A stretch of 36,364 nucleotides of DNA from an uncultured Collinsella sp. (lineage in GTDB: Bacteria; Actinomycetota; Coriobacteriia; Coriobacteriales; Coriobacteriaceae): NCBI GenBank assembly GCA_900543505.1, contig UQSB01000019.1:1-36364 (forward strand), written 5' to 3'. Of the stretch, positions 21,879 to 30,814 are shown piece by piece. The notes beneath the pieces were generated by a model that saw only the letters and a program-made list of their open reading frames with translations, ran no database searches and was not told the DNA's origin. A program made the position numbers and the translations under genes. Each line of letters starts with the position of its first letter. Position 1 is the stretch's first letter.

Positions 21879-22841
21879 ATGTCTAAGCCTCTTGGCAAGC
21901 CCGATCGTATTGTCGTCGCCCTTGGCGGCAACGCCCTCGGCAACAACCCCGTCGAGCAGATCGAGGCCGTAAGCAACACCGCCCACGCTCTCCTCGGTCT
22001 CATCGAGCAGGGCAACGAGATCATCATCACCCACGGCAACGGCCCGCAGGTCGGCATGATCCAGAACGCCTTCGCCGCTGCCCACGATGCCATCGGTACC
22101 CCCGAGATGCCGCTGCCCGAGTGCGGCGCCATGTCCCAGGGCTACATTGGTTATCACCTGCAGCAGGGCATCGGCCGCGAGATGCACAAGCGCTATAAGC
22201 GTTGGCACGCCGCCACCGTCGTCACCCAGATCGAGTGCGATCCGGATGATCCCGCGTTCAAGAACCCGACCAAGCCGATCGGCCCCTTCTACACCGAGGA
22301 GCAGGCCAAGGAGTTCATGGCCGAGGATCCCTCCAAGGTCTTCGTCGAGGATTCCGGCCGCGGCTGGCGTCGCGTCGTCGCTTCCCCCGATCCCAAGAAG
22401 ATCGTCGAGGCTGACTCCATCCTCAACCTGCTCGACAACGAGTTCATCGTCATCGCCTGCGGTGGCGGCGGCATCCCCGTCGTCCGCGACTACGAGAACA
22501 AGGGCTGCTACAAGGGCGTTCCCGCCGTCATCGACAAGGACCTGGGCGGCGAGCTGCTGGCCGAGGACTGCGACGCCGACGTTCTGTTCCTGCTGACCGC
22601 CGTTGAGCATGTCGCCATCAACTTTGGCAAGCCCAACCAGGAGGAGCTCGAGGACCTCACCGCCGACGAGGCCGAGCGCCTGGCCGACGAGGGCCAGTTC
22701 GGCAAGGGTTCCATGGAGCCCAAGGTCCGCGCCGCCATCAAGTTCGCCCGCTCCCGCAAGGGCCGCACCTGCATCATCGGCGCCCTGGACAAGGCCGCCG
22801 AGACCATGGCCGGTCTCTCCGGTACCCGCATCCACGAGTAG
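21879..22841 (+). CDS. arcC: Carbamate kinase
   Basis: A 320-residue amino acid kinase-family enzyme. VVALGGNALG near the N-terminus and THGNGPQVGM are the substrate and phosphate loops. IACGGGGIPVV and DKDLGGELLA belong to the nucleotide-binding half. It makes ATP and releases ammonia and CO2 from carbamoyl phosphate in the cytosol. ATG 21879 follows AGAAAGGA; an in-frame ATG at 21843 is less likely. No arginine deiminase or ornithine carbamoyltransferase is adjacent, so the source of carbamoyl phosphate is not shown here. A strong terminator follows. Confidence 0.95.
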   Translation: MSKPLGKPDRIVVALGGNALGNNPVEQIEAVSNTAHALLGLIEQGNEIIITHGNGPQVGMIQNAFAAAHDAIGTPEMPLPECGAMSQGYIGYHLQQGIGREMHKRYKRWHAATVVTQIECDPDDPAFKNPTKPIGPFYTEEQAKEFMAEDPSKVFVEDSGRGWRRVVASPDPKKIVEADSILNLLDNEFIVIACGGGGIPVVRDYENKGCYKGVPAVIDKDLGGELLAEDCDADVLFLLTAVEHVAINFGKPNQEELEDLTADEAERLADEGQFGKGSMEPKVRAAIKFARSRKGRTCIIGALDKAAETMAGLSGTRIHE

Positions 22842-22863
22842 CCTCTACTCTGTTGCCTCTCCC

Positions 22864-22939
22864 GTGGGCGCCAGGCAAAGCGCCCACAAACTAGCCTCTC
22901 TTCATGAGCCCCGCAGTCCGCTCCGACTGCGGGGCTTTT
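22864..22939 (+). terminator. Terminator of arcC, preceded by a second hairpin
   Basis: A 12-bp stem (22907-22918 with 22925-22936, starting AGCCCCGCAGTC) closes a 6-nt loop and runs into four T residues. A smaller hairpin, GTGGGCG (22864-22870) with CGCCCAC (22881-22887), lies just before it. Confidence 0.85.
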
Positions 22940-22990
22940 GCTATTGAGGTCGCTGTTCATGAGGAGTGCTGCGCGCCGCGCCCAAATCAC

Positions 22991-23054
22991 GAGAGTGGAT
23001 AATCTCCCACTTTGAGCCTGCATACAGGCCAAAAGTGGGAGATTATCCACTCTC
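22991..23054. repeat. 23-bp perfect inverted repeat with nested inner stem (palindrome R1)
   Basis: Bases 22991-23013 are the exact reverse complement of 23032-23054. Inside the 18-nt spacer, GCCTG (23016-23020) pairs with CAGGC (23025-23029). The result is a long two-part hairpin without a T tract. It lies between arcC and a convergent peptidase gene, 8 bp from a second palindrome. Confidence 0.85.
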
Positions 23055-23062
23055 ATTCCGGG

Positions 23063-23145
23063 TAGTCATTGGGGACTTTCTTAAACGACTAGTCAAACAA
23101 GAACGTCCCCAACGACTACTCATTTAAGTCTGTCCCCAATGACTA
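23063..23145. repeat. Long imperfect inverted repeat, 32-bp arms (palindrome R2)
   Basis: The outer 14 bp are perfect (TAGTCATTGGGGAC at 23063-23076 with its complement at 23132-23145). The inner 14 bp (23081-23094 with 23114-23127) match except at two positions. The spacer contains GAACGTCCCC. The right arm overlaps the last 3 bp of the opposite-strand peptidase gene and supplies its stop codon. It resembles a REP or MITE-like insertion. Confidence 0.8.
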
Positions 23146-24177
23146 GTAGTAGGCCCACATGGCTTCGACTTCGTTGAGGACCTCTACGACGCCCCAGCGG
23201 CGGGCGCTGCGGCTGGCCGAGTTGGGATCGAAGACTTCAATCTGGTCGGCGTCGTCAATACCGTAAAGTACAATGTAGTGGCCCACGTTGGTAAAGGTGC
23301 CCGGCCGAACGGCGGCGATGACGGGCGCTCCCGAACGCAGCGCCTGAGTCATCGAGTCGCGATCGTTATGAAGCTCCGTTCCGTTAAGTCCCAACTGCCA
23401 CGCACCGCTCGTCATAAACGACCATTCGGTTGCACCGGTGGGGGCGTAATTGCCTGCCTCGGAAAGCGCGCACATATCGACGGGAGTCATATCGGTGCGT
23501 CCCGTCTTAAAGATATAGACCATGGTGAGGCACGTAGGCCCGCAAGCATTTTGGCGGATGGTACCGCCGGCGTAAGGCAGCTCCGACCATGCAGGGTCGA
23601 TCTGATAGATATGGGGCATCGTGCCGGCTTGCCATTGCGAGCGCGGGGTCGAAAAGGCGAAAGAATAACCGGGCGCGACGGGGGCCTTGAGCAGCTTGTC
23701 CTCGGCGGTGGGCTCGAGACCGGCCGAGCCGTGGGACATACAGGAGCTCATAAGCACAAAGACCAGACAGATGAGGATAGAGCACAGTGCGAGGCAAAGC
23801 CGACGAGCCGGCAGGGCGGGGGCATTCACGTACGATGTCGAGCGGTAGGGCTTGCCGTCGCGTCCGCCTTGGGGATGCGAAAAGAAGCGGTTGATATGGC
23901 TGCCGGGCTGACGTGCGCCGTTGCGGCGCAGTTGCGGAACCTCGGCTTGGCGCTGTCGAGTGTGCGCGCCCAAGCGGCTATCTTGCTGTGCGCTTGTGCC
24001 CGTGCTCGGACGGCCACTCTGCCGTGTTCTGTTTGTCTGCTGCCGAGACGAAGGCCTGGGTTGCTCTTGAGGGCGTTGCGGATTGCTGCTCGTGGCACTT
24101 CTGGGCGTCGGCGTGGTGCGGCCAGCAAGGCGAACGCTTTGTCGCCGTTGATCACCGTCGTTGTATCCGTATGCCAT
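23143..24177 (-). CDS. Membrane-anchored C39-like cysteine peptidase
   Basis: A 344-residue protein. Residues 1 to about 125 are hydrophilic, rich in Arg, Gln, Ser and Pro, and probably cytosolic. One membrane segment follows (LCLALCSILICLVFVLM). The outer part is a Peptidase_C39_2-like domain: the catalytic Cys lies in NACGPTCLTMV, His in VGHYIVLYG, and an Asp/Asn in FDPNS. In this fold such proteins cleave peptides or cell-wall proteins; the target is unknown. ATG 24177 follows AAGGCGG. The stop codon lies inside palindrome R2, suggesting the element inserted at the gene end. Confidence 0.82.
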   Translation of the reverse strand: MAYGYNDGDQRRQSVRLAGRTTPTPRSATSSNPQRPQEQPRPSSRQQTNRTRQSGRPSTGTSAQQDSRLGAHTRQRQAEVPQLRRNGARQPGSHINRFFSHPQGGRDGKPYRSTSYVNAPALPARRLCLALCSILICLVFVLMSSCMSHGSAGLEPTAEDKLLKAPVAPGYSFAFSTPRSQWQAGTMPHIYQIDPAWSELPYAGGTIRQNACGPTCLTMVYIFKTGRTDMTPVDMCALSEAGNYAPTGATEWSFMTSGAWQLGLNGTELHNDRDSMTQALRSGAPVIAAVRPGTFTNVGHYIVLYGIDDADQIEVFDPNSASRSARRWGVVEVLNEVEAMWAYY

Positions 24178-24538
24178 TCGTACCGCCTTGTCTCATGTAT
24201 AACCTGTCTATCCTACAAAAAAGATGTGCAACAAATGGGTCCGCGCGTCAAAAGCTCGGTAAACGGTACGAAAGGCGCAAAACACACGGCCTCAAAAACA
24301 TCTCTATATGCGTCCGATGAGCGTACGCCCGTCGGACGGGCGACAACAATGAGCGGCAAACCGTGCCGTTCGTCCCAAAAACGGCGCCGCTCGTTTTGCA
24401 GTTCTGCCTTCGGTCGAGCCGCAAGCGGCGCTGCTGTGCCAAGGCCGTATCTTAAAGCCACGAAATAAAAGCGCGCGGCAAAACAGGCCACGCAAGGGGT
24501 GACGTCAAAGAGGCGTCAATAAGGAAAGGAGGGGAACA
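24178..24538. other. 361-bp intergenic region between divergent genes, rich in palindromes
   Basis: CGCCCGTC (24326-24333) and GACGGGCG (24335-24342) form a perfect palindrome around one base. CGTCCGA (24311-24317) pairs with TCGGACG (24332-24338). Further short inverted repeats surround GGCGCC near 24392. A 92-codon minus-strand frame (24213-24491) has no Shine-Dalgarno and mixed third positions, so it was not called. The permease Shine-Dalgarno, AAGGAAAGGAGG, is at the right edge. Confidence 0.5.
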
Positions 24539-25990
24539 ATGGCGGACAAGAACGCAGAAGTTGCAGTCGAAGGTAACGGTGGCATGAAGAAAACGCTTTC
24601 GCTCTGGAACTTCTTCACCATCGGTTTCGGTGCCATCATCGGAACTGGCTGGGTTCTGCAGGTCGGCGACTGGATGGTCGTGGGCGGCGGTCCCGTTCCC
24701 GCTATGATCGCATTCCTCTTGGGTGCAATCTTTCTCGTGCCCGTCGGAGCTGTTTTCGGTGAGCTCACGGCTGCTATCCCCATCTCGGGCGGCATTGTCG
24801 AGTATGTCGATCGTAGCTTTGGCCGTACGCTGAGCTATATCACCGGTTGGCTCCTGGCCCTGGGCAACGGCATCCTGTGCCCGTGGGAGGCAATCGCCAT
24901 CTCGACCCTCGTGTCCGAGATGTTCGGCAGCCTGCCCGGTCTTGAGTGGCTGCGTGCTGTCAAGCTCTATACCATCCTGGGCGCCGACGTTTACCTGTTC
25001 CCGACGCTGATCGCGCTCGGCTTTGCAACCTACGTCATCTTCCTCAACTTCCGCGGTGCCAGCTCGGCCGCCAAGCTGCAGGCCTTCCTGACCAAGGCCC
25101 TGCTCTGCGGCATGCTGCTCGCCATGGGCGTCTCGCTGTTCACCGGCTCGCCGGACAACGCCATGCCCGTGTTCTCCCAGGTCACCGGTGCTGGCGGCGG
25201 CAAGCCTGCTACCGAGGGCACCAGCCTGTTCGCAGGCATCGTTTCGGTCCTGGTTCTGACCCCGTTCTTCTACGCCGGTTTCGACACCATTCCTCAGCAG
25301 GCTGAGGAAGCGGCCGAGGGCCTCAACTGGAACAAGTTCGGCAAGATCATCTCCCTGGCCCTGCTGGCCGCAGGCGGCTTCTACATGGTCTGCATCTACT
25401 CGTTCGGCACCATCCTCGACTGGCATGAGTTCGTTAAGAGCCCGGTTCCCGCGCTTGCCTGCCTCAAGGGCATCAACATGCTCCTGTACCTGGCCATGCT
25501 CGTCATCGCCACGCTTGGACCCATGGGCCCGATGAACTCCTTCTACGGCGCCACGAGCCGCATCATGCTCGCCATGGGCCGAAAGGGCCAGCTGCCCGAG
25601 AAGTTCGCCGAGGTCGATCCCAAGTCCGGCGCTCCCAAGCTCGCCTGCGTCGTTCTGGGCGTCATCACCGTCGTCGGTCCGTTCCTGGGCAAGAACATGC
25701 TCATCCCTCTGACCAACGTGTCGGCTCTCGCCTTCATCTTCTCCTGCGGCATGGTCGCCCTCGCTTGCCTGCGCATGCGCTTCACCGAGCCCGACCTGCC
25801 TCGTCCCTACGAGGTGCCCGGCGGCAAGTTTGGCATCAGCCTCGCTGTCGCTGCCTGCGCCGTCATCATCGGCCTGCTCGTGGTCCCGTTCTCTCCCGCC
25901 TCCCTCAACATGGTGGAGTGGAGCATCGTGATCGGCTGGCTGGCCGTTGGCCTGGCCCTCATGGCCTTCACCAATTCCCGCAAAAAATAA
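24539..25990 (+). CDS. APC-family amino acid permease
   Basis: A 483-residue integral membrane protein with about 12 membrane segments. GFGAIIGTGW in the first segment matches the APC signature helix break. Residues 62-115 include the PISGGIVEYVDRSFG motif usual in this superfamily. It should be a secondary transporter for an amino acid, peptide or related compound; the substrate is not readable. ATG 24539 follows an excellent AAGGAGGGG. It probably works with the amidohydrolase 131 bp downstream, in the same direction, which would degrade the imported compound (inference). Confidence 0.9.
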   Translation: MADKNAEVAVEGNGGMKKTLSLWNFFTIGFGAIIGTGWVLQVGDWMVVGGGPVPAMIAFLLGAIFLVPVGAVFGELTAAIPISGGIVEYVDRSFGRTLSYITGWLLALGNGILCPWEAIAISTLVSEMFGSLPGLEWLRAVKLYTILGADVYLFPTLIALGFATYVIFLNFRGASSAAKLQAFLTKALLCGMLLAMGVSLFTGSPDNAMPVFSQVTGAGGGKPATEGTSLFAGIVSVLVLTPFFYAGFDTIPQQAEEAAEGLNWNKFGKIISLALLAAGGFYMVCIYSFGTILDWHEFVKSPVPALACLKGINMLLYLAMLVIATLGPMGPMNSFYGATSRIMLAMGRKGQLPEKFAEVDPKSGAPKLACVVLGVITVVGPFLGKNMLIPLTNVSALAFIFSCGMVALACLRMRFTEPDLPRPYEVPGGKFGISLAVAACAVIIGLLVVPFSPASLNMVEWSIVIGWLAVGLALMAFTNSRKK

Positions 25991-26010
25991 CGCCTAGCCG
26001 GGGCGGATCG

Positions 26011-26091
26011 GGTGCGCGGACCCCTCTCTTCCGCGCACCGAACCCGGCACCACTTGGGTAGCTTTGTGAGGCCATAACCCAACATGGCCTC
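26011..26091 (+). promoter_or_regulatory. Two hairpins between permease and amidohydrolase genes
   Basis: GGTGCGCGG (26011-26019) pairs with CCGCGCACC (26031-26039). GAGGCCAT (26068-26075) pairs with ATGGCCTC (26084-26091). Neither is followed by a T tract. They may be an mRNA stabiliser and a leader structure close to the AAGGAGG site at 26111-26117. Differential expression of the two genes is possible. Confidence 0.5.
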
Positions 26092-26121
26092 GCCCACTAT
26101 ATGGATCCATAAGGAGGAACC

Positions 26122-27399
26122 ATGTCCACTAAGTACGCAATCGTTGGCGGCAAGCTCATCGACGGTACCGGTGCCGAGCCGGTCGAGAACTCCCTCGTTC
26201 TCGTCGACGACAACGGCAAGATCGAGTATGCCGGTGCTATGCAGGACCTTCCCGAGGGCGTTGAGGTTATCGACGCCGCCGGCAAGACCGTCCTTCCCGG
26301 CCTGATCGACACCCACCTGCACTTCTCGGGCAACCTGACCGACGATGACACCGACTGGGTCATGCAGCCGCTTCTCGAGAAGCAGGCCGTCGCCGTCAAG
26401 CAGGCCTACGACTGCCTCACCCACGGCCTCACCACCGTCTGCGAGATCGGCCGCTTTGGTATCCAGATCCGCGACTGCATCGACAAGGGCGTCTTTAAGG
26501 GTCCGCGCGTTCTGGCCACCGGACTCGGCTTCTGCCGTGTTGCCGGTCACGGTGACTCCCATCACTGCAGCCAGGAACTCAACAAGGAATCGCACCCCTG
26601 GGGCGATCAGGTCGACGGTCCTTGGGATCTGCGTAAGGCCGTCCGTCGTCGCCTGCGCGAGAACCCCGATGCCATCAAGATCTGGGCTACCGGTGGCGGC
26701 ATCTGGCGCTGGGACTCCGGTCGCGACCAGCACTATTGCTCCGAGGAGATCCAGGCCGTGGTCGAAGAGGCAAAGATGGTCGGCATTCCCGTGTGGAGCC
26801 ACTGCTACAACAACCACGCCGCTGCCTACGATTCCGTTCGCTTTGGTTGCGAGCAGCTGATTCACGGCTTCGATATCGATGAGCGCACCATGGACCTCAT
26901 GGCCGAGCAGGGCACCTTCTTCACCCCGACGATCGCCTTCCTGCCCACCTGGTACGCCACCTATCCGCCCGTCTACGTCCCCGAGCTGCACGACAAGTAC
27001 GAGGGCACCCTGGTCGAGAAGGAGCTGCAGCGCAACTACGACTGCCTGCGCGAGGCCAAGAAGCGCGGCGTCGTCATGACGATCGGCTCCGACTCCTTCT
27101 CCTTCGTCACCCCGTACGGCACCTGCTCCATCGAGGAGATGTACGAGTTTGTCGACAAGATCGGCTTCACCCCGGTCGAGACCATCACCTGCGCCACCCT
27201 CAACGGTGCCAAGATGTGCCACATCGAGGACGAGACCGGTTCCATCGAGGCCGGCAAGTGCGCCGACCTGCTGGTCGTCAACGGTGACGTCGCCGCCGAC
27301 ATCCACGTGCTCAACACCGACAACATGGACGTCATCATGAAGGACGGCTGGATCGTCGAGGCTGGCACCTTTGGCGAGGCCAACAAATACAGCGCCTAA
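26122..27399 (+). CDS. Metal-dependent amidohydrolase (imidazolonepropionase/prolidase-like)
   Basis: A 425-residue cytosolic enzyme of the amidohydrolase superfamily (COG1228 type). Metal-site residues are visible in order: HLH in GLIDTHLHF, the carboxylated Lys in IKIWATGGG, His in VWSHCYNN, His in LIHGFDI and Asp in TIGSDSFSF. These indicate a binuclear centre. The closest characterised relatives are Xaa-Pro and Xaa-Arg type dipeptidases and imidazolonepropionase; the substrate is unknown. Start ATG 26122 has AAGGAGG 5 bp upstream. The upstream APC permease and the carbamate kinase further up suggest a nitrogen-compound breakdown role (inference). Confidence 0.85.
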   Translation: MSTKYAIVGGKLIDGTGAEPVENSLVLVDDNGKIEYAGAMQDLPEGVEVIDAAGKTVLPGLIDTHLHFSGNLTDDDTDWVMQPLLEKQAVAVKQAYDCLTHGLTTVCEIGRFGIQIRDCIDKGVFKGPRVLATGLGFCRVAGHGDSHHCSQELNKESHPWGDQVDGPWDLRKAVRRRLRENPDAIKIWATGGGIWRWDSGRDQHYCSEEIQAVVEEAKMVGIPVWSHCYNNHAAAYDSVRFGCEQLIHGFDIDERTMDLMAEQGTFFTPTIAFLPTWYATYPPVYVPELHDKYEGTLVEKELQRNYDCLREAKKRGVVMTIGSDSFSFVTPYGTCSIEEMYEFVDKIGFTPVETITCATLNGAKMCHIEDETGSIEAGKCADLLVVNGDVAADIHVLNTDNMDVIMKDGWIVEAGTFGEANKYSA

Positions 27400-27457
27400 G
27401 ATACCGTTTGTCGATAGCTGGATGTAAAACACAGTTTTTGATTGCATAATGCAATGG

Positions 27458-27485
27458 AGAGGGTCGCTTGCGGCCCTCTTTATTG
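27458..27485 (+). terminator. Terminator after the amidohydrolase gene
   Basis: AGAGGG (27458-27463) pairs with CCCTCT (27474-27479), extended inward by a U-G and two C-G pairs to a CTTG tetraloop. TTATT follows. It separates the amidohydrolase from the kinase operon. Confidence 0.85.
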
Positions 27486-27516
27486 CTATGGGTGCGGTAG
27501 ATAAAAGGGGATGACG

Positions 27517-28902
27517 GTGGATTTAAACAGGCTGATTCTGGGCAAGAGCTACAACTCTACCAAGGTCTTTCGTACGGCCCGGCATGTGGTCCAGGCCATC
27601 CTGCTCGGTGTTGTCGTTCCGGCGCTTATCCTGTTGCTTATCTGGGATTTAACCGATAATCCCAATCCCGTTCCGGGCGTTGTCGTTATTGCCGGTCTGG
27701 TCATGCTGTGCTTCTTTTTCTCGTATGTCTTTGTGGTCCCCGACGACCTCACATCGAGCGCAACCGACCGTACACTCGCCATCGCATCAAAAATATTCGC
27801 CTACACGTCGCGTGGCCTTACGCCCGAAGCTGCCCTGGGCGCCTCCAAAATCATTCTGTCCGAAACTATCGCCTCGGCCATCTGCTTCACCGACGGCAAG
27901 CAGGTGTTGGCAAGTTGGGGCGAGGATTCGACAAAGTGTCCCGCCGGCACCCCGGTCGTGCTCGAGACCACGCTCAGTGTGATTGAGACGGGCGAGCAGA
28001 GCGTGTTTTCGCGTGACACCTCCAATGAGACGGGTGGCTATTTTCCCCGCCTGCGCGCCGGTATTGTCGCACCGCTTACCGTGCGCGGGCATTGCGTGGG
28101 TACGCTCGAGCTGTACTATCCCCGCCTGAGCAGCATCGATATGCGCCAGACGGCGTTGGCCTCGGGCTTTGCCGATCTCATTTCCACGCAGCTCGCCAGC
28201 TTTGAGCTCGAGCGCCAGGACGAGCTTACGGCCCGCGTGGAGCTGCGCGCCCTGCAGTCGCAGGTCGACCCGCATTTTCTGTTCAATACCATCAGCACTA
28301 TCGTGTCGCTCGTGCGAACCGAGCCCGACAAGGCGCGATCGCTGCTGATCGACTTTTCCAATTACTATCGTCAGACGCTTTCTGACTCCGATACGCTCAC
28401 CACGCTCGAGCATGAGGTGGAACAGGGCACTCGTTATATCAATCTTATGCAGGCCCGGTATGGCGACGGCCGTCTGCGCGTTTCGGTCGACATCGACTTT
28501 GAGGTGCGCGACAGCATGGTGCCGCCGTTTATCTTGCAGCCGCTGCTCGAAAACTGCATCAAGCATGCGCAGCGCGAGACCGAGCCGCTTTCTATTCGTG
28601 TTGGGGCTTTTGAGACCGATGACGGCTTGGAGATTATCGTCGAAGATGACGGCATCGGTATGAGCGAAGAAGTCTGCGCGCATCTGTTTGAGCAGCATCG
28701 CCGAGAGGAGCCCGAGAGCATTACCGCCGACGGTTCCGTCAAGCGAGGTTGCGGCCTGGCGCTCTTTAACGTACTTCAGCGCATCCATTTCTTTTACGGA
28801 GAAGATTCGGGCATGCGCGTGAAGTCCCAGGAGGGCGTGGGAACGCAGGTCATCGTCGAGCTGAACGGCGAGCCGCATGAGCCGGCGCCGATGAAGGTGT
28901 AG
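27517..28902 (+). CDS. LytS-type sensor histidine kinase (first copy)
   Basis: A protein of about 461 residues. Two membrane segments (about 24-43 and 52-72) are followed by a GAF-like sensor region (about 90-225), a short coiled linker, a His_kinase domain with phospho-His253 in DPHFLFN, and an HATPase domain (N-box LLENCIKHA, G1 VEDDGIGMS). Classical LytS has five to six membrane segments; this form has only two. GTG 27517 was preferred because AGGGG sits 6 bp upstream; the ATG at 27511 abuts that site. It pairs with the regulator at 28942. It resembles the second kinase at 33430 throughout, suggesting duplication. Confidence 0.9.
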   Translation: MDLNRLILGKSYNSTKVFRTARHVVQAILLGVVVPALILLLIWDLTDNPNPVPGVVVIAGLVMLCFFFSYVFVVPDDLTSSATDRTLAIASKIFAYTSRGLTPEAALGASKIILSETIASAICFTDGKQVLASWGEDSTKCPAGTPVVLETTLSVIETGEQSVFSRDTSNETGGYFPRLRAGIVAPLTVRGHCVGTLELYYPRLSSIDMRQTALASGFADLISTQLASFELERQDELTARVELRALQSQVDPHFLFNTISTIVSLVRTEPDKARSLLIDFSNYYRQTLSDSDTLTTLEHEVEQGTRYINLMQARYGDGRLRVSVDIDFEVRDSMVPPFILQPLLENCIKHAQRETEPLSIRVGAFETDDGLEIIVEDDGIGMSEEVCAHLFEQHRREEPESITADGSVKRGCGLALFNVLQRIHFFYGEDSGMRVKSQEGVGTQVIVELNGEPHEPAPMKV

Positions 28903-28941
28903 CGCGCGGTTGGATTGAGAGAAAAAAGAGGGGAAGCGCAT

Positions 28942-29676
28942 ATGTCCGAGGGATGGAACATCTTGGTGGTTGATGACGAGCCTCCTATTAGGGCTGAGCT
29001 ACGTTATCTGCTGGAAAAGGATGCACGTGTGGGACAGATTGCCGAGGCGGGCAATGTCACCGAGGCCGTGGAGTCGATTCTGTCGAACAAGCCCGACGTG
29101 CTGTTTTTGGATATCACGATGCCCGGCCGCTCGGGAATTGAGCTAGCCGAGACCCTGCAAAACCTAAAGACGCCGCCGGTGGTGGTGTTTGTGACGGCGT
29201 TTGCAGAGTTCGCGGCCGACGCGTATAACCTCGATGCTGTCGACTATGTCGTCAAGCCGGTCGAGGACGCGCGCCTGTCGAAGGCGCTCGACAAGATCGA
29301 AACCGCCCTGGGTGTTCGCCGCGCTGTCCATACCCCGCGCCAGCCCCTTCGCCTGACGGTGGACCGCGGGGGTAAAAAGGTGTTCATCCCCGTGGCGGAT
29401 GTCTGCTACTTTGAGGCGCGTGCCGATTTTTGCAACGCCGTCTGCGCCGAGGGAACATATCTGATTAATGAGTCGATCTCTTCGCTCGAACGTCGCTTGG
29501 GCTCCGAGGGCTTTATCCGCGTCCATCGCAGCTATCTGGTCAATTTGGAAGACGTGCACAATGTTGAGATTGGCTCCACGGGGTTGATGGAGCTCAGGCT
29601 CGACCGCGTGAGCTCGACGGTGCTGGTGTCCCGTCGTCGTGCCGCCGAGGTCAAGTCGCACCTGGGGCTTGCGTAA
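28942..29676 (+). CDS. LytTR-family response regulator (first copy)
   Basis: A 244-residue regulator. The receiver domain has acidic residues D11-D12, phospho-acceptor D57 in FLDITMPG, and the conserved Thr and Lys in VFVTAF and VVKPVED. The C-terminal LytTR DNA-binding domain (about 140-240) ends with GFIRVHRSYLVNL and VLVSRRRAAEVKSHL. ATG 28942 follows GAGGGGAA. It is 39 bp after the kinase, its cognate partner. LytTR proteins bind paired direct repeats; candidate half sites occur at 27403-27411 and in the 788-823 repeat. Confidence 0.92.
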   Translation: MSEGWNILVVDDEPPIRAELRYLLEKDARVGQIAEAGNVTEAVESILSNKPDVLFLDITMPGRSGIELAETLQNLKTPPVVVFVTAFAEFAADAYNLDAVDYVVKPVEDARLSKALDKIETALGVRRAVHTPRQPLRLTVDRGGKKVFIPVADVCYFEARADFCNAVCAEGTYLINESISSLERRLGSEGFIRVHRSYLVNLEDVHNVEIGSTGLMELRLDRVSSTVLVSRRRAAEVKSHLGLA

Positions 29677-29768
29677 GAGGCTTGCGTGCCGTCGTTTACC
29701 ATCGCAGGTTTGGTATGGGCGCGCGGTGGGCATAATGGGTGGAATCGAATGAAATCGAAAGGATCATT

Positions 29769-30713
29769 ATGCCCGCGCTTATCACCCATCATCTGTTTGG
29801 CGAGGAAAGCATCGACCGTCTTCCGCAGGGCGTCATCACGTCCGATGAAGAGCGCATTGCCTTTATCTTGGGCAACCAAGGTCCCGACCCGTTTTTCTTT
29901 CACATTCTGACACCGCGTGTTTCCGACTGTACGCTGCTGGCGCAGGTCATGCATCGCTCGCGCATGTCTCGCCAGCTCGCGTGCCTGCGCGACGGCGTGT
30001 CGCATCTGCTGCCGCGCGACGCCAGCTTGGGTCGCGCCTTTGCGCTGGGCCTGCTGTCTCATTACGTGCTCGACCGCAACGCCCATCCCTTTGTCTATGA
30101 GCAGCAGTTTGGCATCGTGGAGTCCGATTCAGAGCTTGAGGATTCGAGCAGTCAGGTCCATGCCGTGATCGAGAGCGACCTGGATGTACTGATGCTGCAG
30201 CTTAAGCGCGATGGCGCTACGGTCGACGATTACCCGCCGGCGGGCGAGATCGTCACCACCGATCGCATCAATCGCGTGGCCGGCGTGCTGATGAGCTATG
30301 TTGCCGGACGTGTGTACGGCATTGACATTCCGGCGGGGGAGTACGGTGCTGCCGTTGCCAATATGCAGCGACTTTACCGTGCGATTGAGCCGGCCGGCTC
30401 CGTAAAGACGCGCGCGATCTCGCTGGTTGAGGGCTTGGTGCACGACTACTCGCTGCTCGACGGCCTTGCCCATCGCGTGACGACGGAGCTGCCCGAGCGC
30501 ACTGGCAATCTGGGCCATCTGACATGGAAGAATCCCTTTACCGATGAGGTCTCGAACGAGAGCTTCCCCGAGGTCTTTGATCGCGCGCTGGTCGATTACG
30601 AGTGCACGGTCGCGCGTTTTATCGAGACCGGTGACATGGAGGCCGTGACCAGTCACGTCAACTACAGCGGTCGCGTGCTCGGCACCGACGAGGAGTTCGA
30701 CCGCGAGGAGTAG
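29769..30713 (+). CDS. Zinc-dependent phospholipase C-like protein
   Basis: A 314-residue protein with the Zn_dep_PLPC pattern: ITHHLFGEE near the N-terminus, GNQGPDPFFFH near 40-50, and LGLLSHYVLDRNAHPFVYE near 100-118, which place the His/Asp zinc ligands. No signal peptide or membrane segment is seen, so it is probably cytosolic, unlike secreted clostridial phospholipase C toxins. The substrate is unknown. ATG 29769 follows AAAGGA. The 92-bp gap after the regulator contains a CATAAT (29731-29736) with TTGGTA 15 bp upstream, so it may have its own promoter. Confidence 0.82.
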   Translation: MPALITHHLFGEESIDRLPQGVITSDEERIAFILGNQGPDPFFFHILTPRVSDCTLLAQVMHRSRMSRQLACLRDGVSHLLPRDASLGRAFALGLLSHYVLDRNAHPFVYEQQFGIVESDSELEDSSSQVHAVIESDLDVLMLQLKRDGATVDDYPPAGEIVTTDRINRVAGVLMSYVAGRVYGIDIPAGEYGAAVANMQRLYRAIEPAGSVKTRAISLVEGLVHDYSLLDGLAHRVTTELPERTGNLGHLTWKNPFTDEVSNESFPEVFDRALVDYECTVARFIETGDMEAVTSHVNYSGRVLGTDEEFDREE

Positions 30714-30814
30714 GGTTCGCTCCTGTCTCTTTGCCGAATCCTTACCGGTGCCTCTGTGCAATTGGGGTACGATGAACTAACTGCATATCGGGCGAATACG
30801 AAGGGTCCCTGTCC

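Noticed and set aside
24213..24491. 92-codon minus-strand frame between the C39-like and APC genes
   Set aside because: No Shine-Dalgarno, mixed third positions, and it overlaps the expected promoters of both divergent genes.
25807..27447. 546-codon minus-strand open frame
   Set aside because: Antisense shadow of the amidohydrolase gene and the permease end.
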